The notes beneath the pieces were generated by a model. That model made no database searches, was not told the origin of the DNA, and saw only the letters and a list, made by a program, of their open reading frames with translations. From Alphaproteobacteria bacterium (lineage in GTDB: Bacteria > Pseudomonadota > Alphaproteobacteria > Ferrovibrionales > Ferrovibrionaceae), in NCBI GenBank assembly GCA_018336035.1, contig JAGXRD010000119.1:1-33326 (forward strand): DNA of 33,326 nucleotides. The letters are read 5' to 3'. The position numbers and the translations under genes were made by a program. The stretch's first letter is position 1; every line of letters begins with the position of its first letter. Positions 30,459 to 33,326 of this stretch are shown piece after piece.

Positions 30459-30959
30459 TCACTTCACCCACACCCTGTGCTTCTTGTGCCAGGCTTCCAG
30501 CGATAGCTTCGGATACAACTCATAGCGCTCGTCCGCCTTGCCGATCTGTGGCTTCACCCAGCTGGCCTTGTAGCGCAGCATGAGATGCACCTTGGCTTTC
30601 GGCTTGGGCAGGTCGGTGTCGATGGCAGACGCAAAGGGATGGATCAGCTCCGGCCAGCGCGGGTCGAACAGCCACAACGCCGTGCCGCAGTGTTTGCAGA
30701 AATTGCGCTCGCCTGAACTGGTCTCGCAATTCTCGCCATCGTCGTCGCAGATTTCAGCGCGATAGACACCGATGCTGCGTTTTCCTTTTTTGATGTTCAG
30801 GCTTTTCGACTGACTACCGAGATTGATGGCGAAACCGCCACCGCCCGCGGTTTTCCGGCAGATCGTGCAATAGCAAAGCTGATAGGGCACCGGCGTATGG
30901 CTGTCGAGTTCAAACACGACGGCGCCGCAGCGGCAGGACCCTTCGAGATGCATCGGCAT
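30459..30959 (-). CDS. GFA-family (CENP-V/GFA domain) zinc protein
   Basis: A 166-residue protein of the glutathione-dependent formaldehyde-activating enzyme family. The zinc-binding cysteine sets are clear: GSCRCGAV (residues 8-15), LCYCTICRKTAG (28-39) and NFCKHCGTALW (about 86-96). The C-terminal ~50 residues (KASWVKPQIGKADERYELYP) exceed the shortest family members. Members bind glutathione or zinc, but most have no proven formaldehyde activity, so a thiol-adduct or detoxification role is only a family-level guess. It is divergent from the Bcr/CflA exporter. Confidence 0.9.
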   Translation of the reverse strand: MPMHLEGSCRCGAVVFELDSHTPVPYQLCYCTICRKTAGGGGFAINLGSQSKSLNIKKGKRSIGVYRAEICDDDGENCETSSGERNFCKHCGTALWLFDPRWPELIHPFASAIDTDLPKPKAKVHLMLRYKASWVKPQIGKADERYELYPKLSLEAWHKKHRVWVK

Positions 30960-31049
30960 GGCAGTGACCCGGTGTTGTTTGGCTGCAACAGAAACGACGC
31001 AGATTGCATCGTAGCAATTCTGCGGTAGTCAGACCGCGCCGCTGGCTTT

Positions 31050-31116
31050 ATATATCCCTCGCCCGTCCATTTCCGTGGACCGGCCGGCCGGCGCCTTCAC
31101 CCCAAATCATATATCC
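31050..31116. repeat. Direct repeats in the Bcr/CflA upstream region
   Basis: ATATATCC occurs at 31050-31057 and 31109-31116, each followed by a CC-rich stretch and then TTCCG (31071-31075 and near 31126-31130). This gives two imperfect ~25-bp copies 59 bp apart. GTCCA/TGGAC at 31065-31080 is a small inverted repeat inside the first. The copies may mark tandem regulator sites or promoters for the exporter. Confidence 0.4.
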
Positions 31117-31170
31117 ACGTCCCAGTTCCGGGGCGCGCCTCTCCTTTTGCAGTTCAAAGGCAGTCTTTCC

Positions 31171-32403
31171 ATGACCACTCAGACCCATTCCCCCCAGTCC
31201 GCCGGCACGCATTTCCTGCGCAACGCCCTGATCCTCGGCCTGCTGACGGCCATAGGCCCTTTCGCCATCGATATGTATCTGCCCTCGCTGCCATTCATCG
31301 GCAGCAGCCTGCAGGCCGACCCCGACAAGGTGCTGATGAGCCTGACGGCCTTCTTCATCACCTTCGCGCTCGGCCAGCTGATTTTCGGCCCGATCTCCGA
31401 CCTGTTTGGCCGGCGGCTGCCACTGTATTTCGGCGTGGCCCTGTTCATCGGCGCCAGCGTGGGCTGCGCCCTGGCCGAAAATGTTGAGACGCTGATCGCC
31501 TTCCGGCTGCTGCAGGGCCTCGGCGGCGCGGCTGGCATCGTGATTCCGCGCGCCATCGTGCGCGACCTGCATCGCGGCGTCGAAGAAGCGAAACTTCTCG
31601 GCCTGCTGATGCTGGTCTTCAGCGTCTCGCCCCTGCTGGCGCCGCTGTTCGGCAGCGTGATCATCGAAGCGCTGGGCTGGCGCACGGTCTTCTGGTTCGT
31701 TGCCGGCATTGCCGTGCTGGCCGGTATCCTTGGTTTGCTGCTGGTGCCGGAGACGCGTTCGACGGCACAGCGCGCCGAGACCAGCGTCGGCGGCATGATC
31801 CGCACCTGCGGCCAGCTCTTCACCGACAGGACCTTCATGGGCCTGACCTTGGCGGGCAGCTTCGCGATCTGCGGCTTCTTCGTCTTCCTGGCCAATGCGC
31901 CCTTCGTGATGATGGGGCAGTATGGTCTGTCGCCGATCGGCTTCAGCATCACCTTCTCGCTGAATGCCGCCGCCTTCTTCTTCGCCGCGCAGTTCTGCGG
32001 CAAGCTCGGCGCGCGCTTCGGCCTGCGGGCGCTGGTGATGCCGTCGATCTACGGCTTCACCGCCGCGATGCTGCTGGCCTTCGGGCTGAACGTCCTGGGC
32101 TTCGATAACCTGTATCTCACCATGGCTTTGCTGCTGCTCGGCTATGGCTGCCTCGGCTTCCTGCTGCCCACCTCGTCGGTGCTGGCACTGGACTCCTATG
32201 GCGAGGCGGCCGGCATGGCGGCCTCGCTGATGGCGACGCTCCAGCTGGCCATCGGCGCGGCGGTGATCGGGGTGAGCGGCGGCTTCATCAACGGCAATGG
32301 CACGGCGATGACCGGCGGGATCGCGCTCTGCGCCGTGGCAACGCTGGCGGTGGCACTGCTGACGCTGCGCGGCAGTAACAAGCAGGCCGTACCTGCCGAG
32401 TAA
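31171..32403 (+). CDS. Bcr/CflA-family multidrug efflux transporter (DHA1)
   Basis: A 410-residue MFS exporter with 12 expected helices. Family marks are the helix-1 block GPFAIDMYLPSLPFIG, motif A after helix 2 (GPISDLFGRRLPLYFG), the helix-4 block RLLQGLGGAAGIVIPRAIVRD and motif C (SPLLAPLFGSVI). Members export compounds such as bicyclomycin, chloramphenicol or sulfonamides; the natural substrate here is unknown. ATG 31171 has AAAGG ten bases upstream and matches the family N-terminus; the frame is open to 31075 without resemblance. It is divergent from the GFA gene. Confidence 0.93.
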   Translation: MTTQTHSPQSAGTHFLRNALILGLLTAIGPFAIDMYLPSLPFIGSSLQADPDKVLMSLTAFFITFALGQLIFGPISDLFGRRLPLYFGVALFIGASVGCALAENVETLIAFRLLQGLGGAAGIVIPRAIVRDLHRGVEEAKLLGLLMLVFSVSPLLAPLFGSVIIEALGWRTVFWFVAGIAVLAGILGLLLVPETRSTAQRAETSVGGMIRTCGQLFTDRTFMGLTLAGSFAICGFFVFLANAPFVMMGQYGLSPIGFSITFSLNAAAFFFAAQFCGKLGARFGLRALVMPSIYGFTAAMLLAFGLNVLGFDNLYLTMALLLLGYGCLGFLLPTSSVLALDSYGEAAGMAASLMATLQLAIGAAVIGVSGGFINGNGTAMTGGIALCAVATLAVALLTLRGSNKQAVPAE

Positions 32404-32449
32404 ACGACAGCGTCTGGAAGTGCGGACGGGACTGGGCTAGAAAAGCGGC

Positions 32450-33283
32450 ATGGTAAAAGCACCCGCAAAAAAGGCTCCGGCCCGTCCGATCACCCTGGCG
32501 ACCTGGAACATCAACTCGGTCCGCGCCCGGCTCGACCTGATGGCCGGTTTCCTGTCCGAGCATAATCCCGACATCCTCTGCCTGCAGGAAACCAAGGTGA
32601 AGGATGTCGATTTTCCGCATGAGCTGTTCGAGCAGCGCGGCTATACGCATCGGCTGATCCATGGCCAGCCCGGCTATAACGGCGTGGCGATCTTTGCCAA
32701 GACCGCGATCACGCTGAAGGAAAAGCTGAACCTGGCCGGCCGCGACGACCGCCGCCATATCGCCGCCGAACTGGCCGATGGCACCATCCTTCACAACTAT
32801 TATGTGCCCGCTGGCGGCGATGTTCCCGATCCGAAAGTGAACGACAAGTTCCAGCACAAGCTCGATGTGCTGGACGGCATGACCAAATGGTCGGCCGGCC
32901 TGAAGAAGAAGGGCGGCAAGGAAATTCTGGTCGGCGACCTCAACATCGCGCCGCTGGAAACCGATGTCTGGTCGCATAAGCAGCTGCTCAAGATCGTCAG
33001 CCATACGCCCATCGAGACCGAGGGCATGCTGAAGATGCAGGCGGCGCGCGGCTGGGTCGATGCCGTGCGCCATTTCGTGCCGCCGTCTGAGAAAATCTAC
33101 AGCTGGTGGAGCTATCGCTCGCCCGACTGGGCCACGGCCGACAAGGGCCGCCGGCTCGACCATGTCTGGGTCAGTCCGCAGCTGCAGGACAGTCTGCAGG
33201 GCGTCAAGATCGTGAAAGACATGCGCGGTCGCGACAAGGCATCCGACCACGTGCCGATCATCGTGACCTTGAAGCTGGGGTGA
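32450..33283 (+). CDS. xthA: Exodeoxyribonuclease III (AP endonuclease)
   Basis: A 277-residue DNA-repair nuclease of the EEP family. It removes 3' blocking groups and cleaves abasic sites in base-excision repair. Conserved motifs: TWNINSVRARL (Asn near residue 21), CLQETKVKD (metal-binding Glu), YNGVAIFAK, the central NYYVPAGG, LVGDLNIAP (catalytic Asp/Asn), WWSYRSPDW, RLDHVWVS and the final SDHVPI (catalytic His). A short Lys/Ala/Pro N-terminal extension (MVKAPAKKAPARP) precedes the core. It lies 46 bp after the exporter gene and may be co-transcribed with it. Confidence 0.96.
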   Translation: MVKAPAKKAPARPITLATWNINSVRARLDLMAGFLSEHNPDILCLQETKVKDVDFPHELFEQRGYTHRLIHGQPGYNGVAIFAKTAITLKEKLNLAGRDDRRHIAAELADGTILHNYYVPAGGDVPDPKVNDKFQHKLDVLDGMTKWSAGLKKKGGKEILVGDLNIAPLETDVWSHKQLLKIVSHTPIETEGMLKMQAARGWVDAVRHFVPPSEKIYSWWSYRSPDWATADKGRRLDHVWVSPQLQDSLQGVKIVKDMRGRDKASDHVPIIVTLKLG

Positions 33284-33297
33284 GGCTCAAGTAAAGG

Positions 33298-33326
33298 CCC
33301 TCACCCCGACCCTCTCCCGCAAGCGG
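33298..33326. repeat. Start of an intergenic repeat cut by the window edge
   Basis: CCCTCACCCCGACCCTCTCC followed by CGCAAGCGG begins 14 bp after the xthA stop. This resembles the widespread CCCTCACCC-AACCCTCTCCC-type palindromic repeat found in many proteobacteria. Only its left part is visible, so the pairing half cannot be checked. Confidence 0.5.

Overview
This window is about 33 kb of dense, GC-rich bacterial chromosome. It reads as an alphaproteobacterium, probably of the Rhodospirillales type. The clues are an ECF sigma factor resembling EcfG, GGAAC-N16/17-CGTT promoters next to it, a chemoreceptor ending in a PilZ domain (an arrangement known from Azospirillum), and GTCA-CCCGGGCTTG-type palindromes between genes. 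This placement is inference from gene content, and no rRNA or other taxonomic marker is present. I found no tRNA, rRNA, CRISPR array, transposase or prophage gene. Apart from one frameshifted small gene, this looks like ordinary housekeeping and accessory chromosome.

Left part (1-7.9 kb). The start of a divergent gene (1-27, minus) faces a three-gene plus-strand catabolic operon: SDR dehydrogenase, FAD-dependent 3-ketosteroid-dehydrogenase-like oxidoreductase, and IclR regulator. Next comes a small stress island on the minus strand: an EcfG-like sigma factor, a KGG-repeat stress protein, and a 59-residue DUF1328 membrane protein. Each has its own candidate EcfG promoter, and two strong hairpins separate the transcripts. 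A minus-strand pair of a GPH-type sugar symporter and a Gfo/Idh/MocA dehydrogenase follows.

Middle (7.9-21.5 kb). A chemoreceptor with a CheR/CheB tether pentapeptide is followed one base later by CheW. After these come an extensin-like protein, a secreted glycosidase-like protein with a DHA2 drug exporter upstream of it, a YqhA-family membrane protein with a lipoprotein, a thioredoxin-like [2Fe-2S] protein, and two tandem paralogous outer-membrane beta-barrels. The copper module copA-cueR has a textbook 19-bp-spacer CueR promoter.

Right part (21.5-33.3 kb). Two tandem PAS proteins converge on a large dCache-HAMP-PAS-MCP-PilZ chemoreceptor. That receptor's stop codon overlaps (ATGA) the start of a small unrecognised gene carrying a one-base frameshift. 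An orphan OmpR-type response regulator appears to start at CTG. It is followed by a structured, possibly RNA-coding intergenic region that ends in a strong terminator. Then come gentisate 1,2-dioxygenase, an acidic protein of unknown function, a two-TM small membrane protein, a SnoaL-like protein, a GFA-family protein, a Bcr/CflA exporter and exonuclease III.

Cross-cutting structure. The four tight convergent gene pairs (overlap or a gap of 10 bp or less) have no repeat between them, although one encodes its terminator inside the opposing gene. The three looser convergent junctions (11.3, 29.5 and 30.4 kb) each hold one two-hairpin palindrome of the same architecture. The best candidates for a second look are the EcfG promoter set, the PilZ-MCP with its coupled broken partner, the CTG-start response regulator, and the possible RNA near 27.3-27.6 kb.
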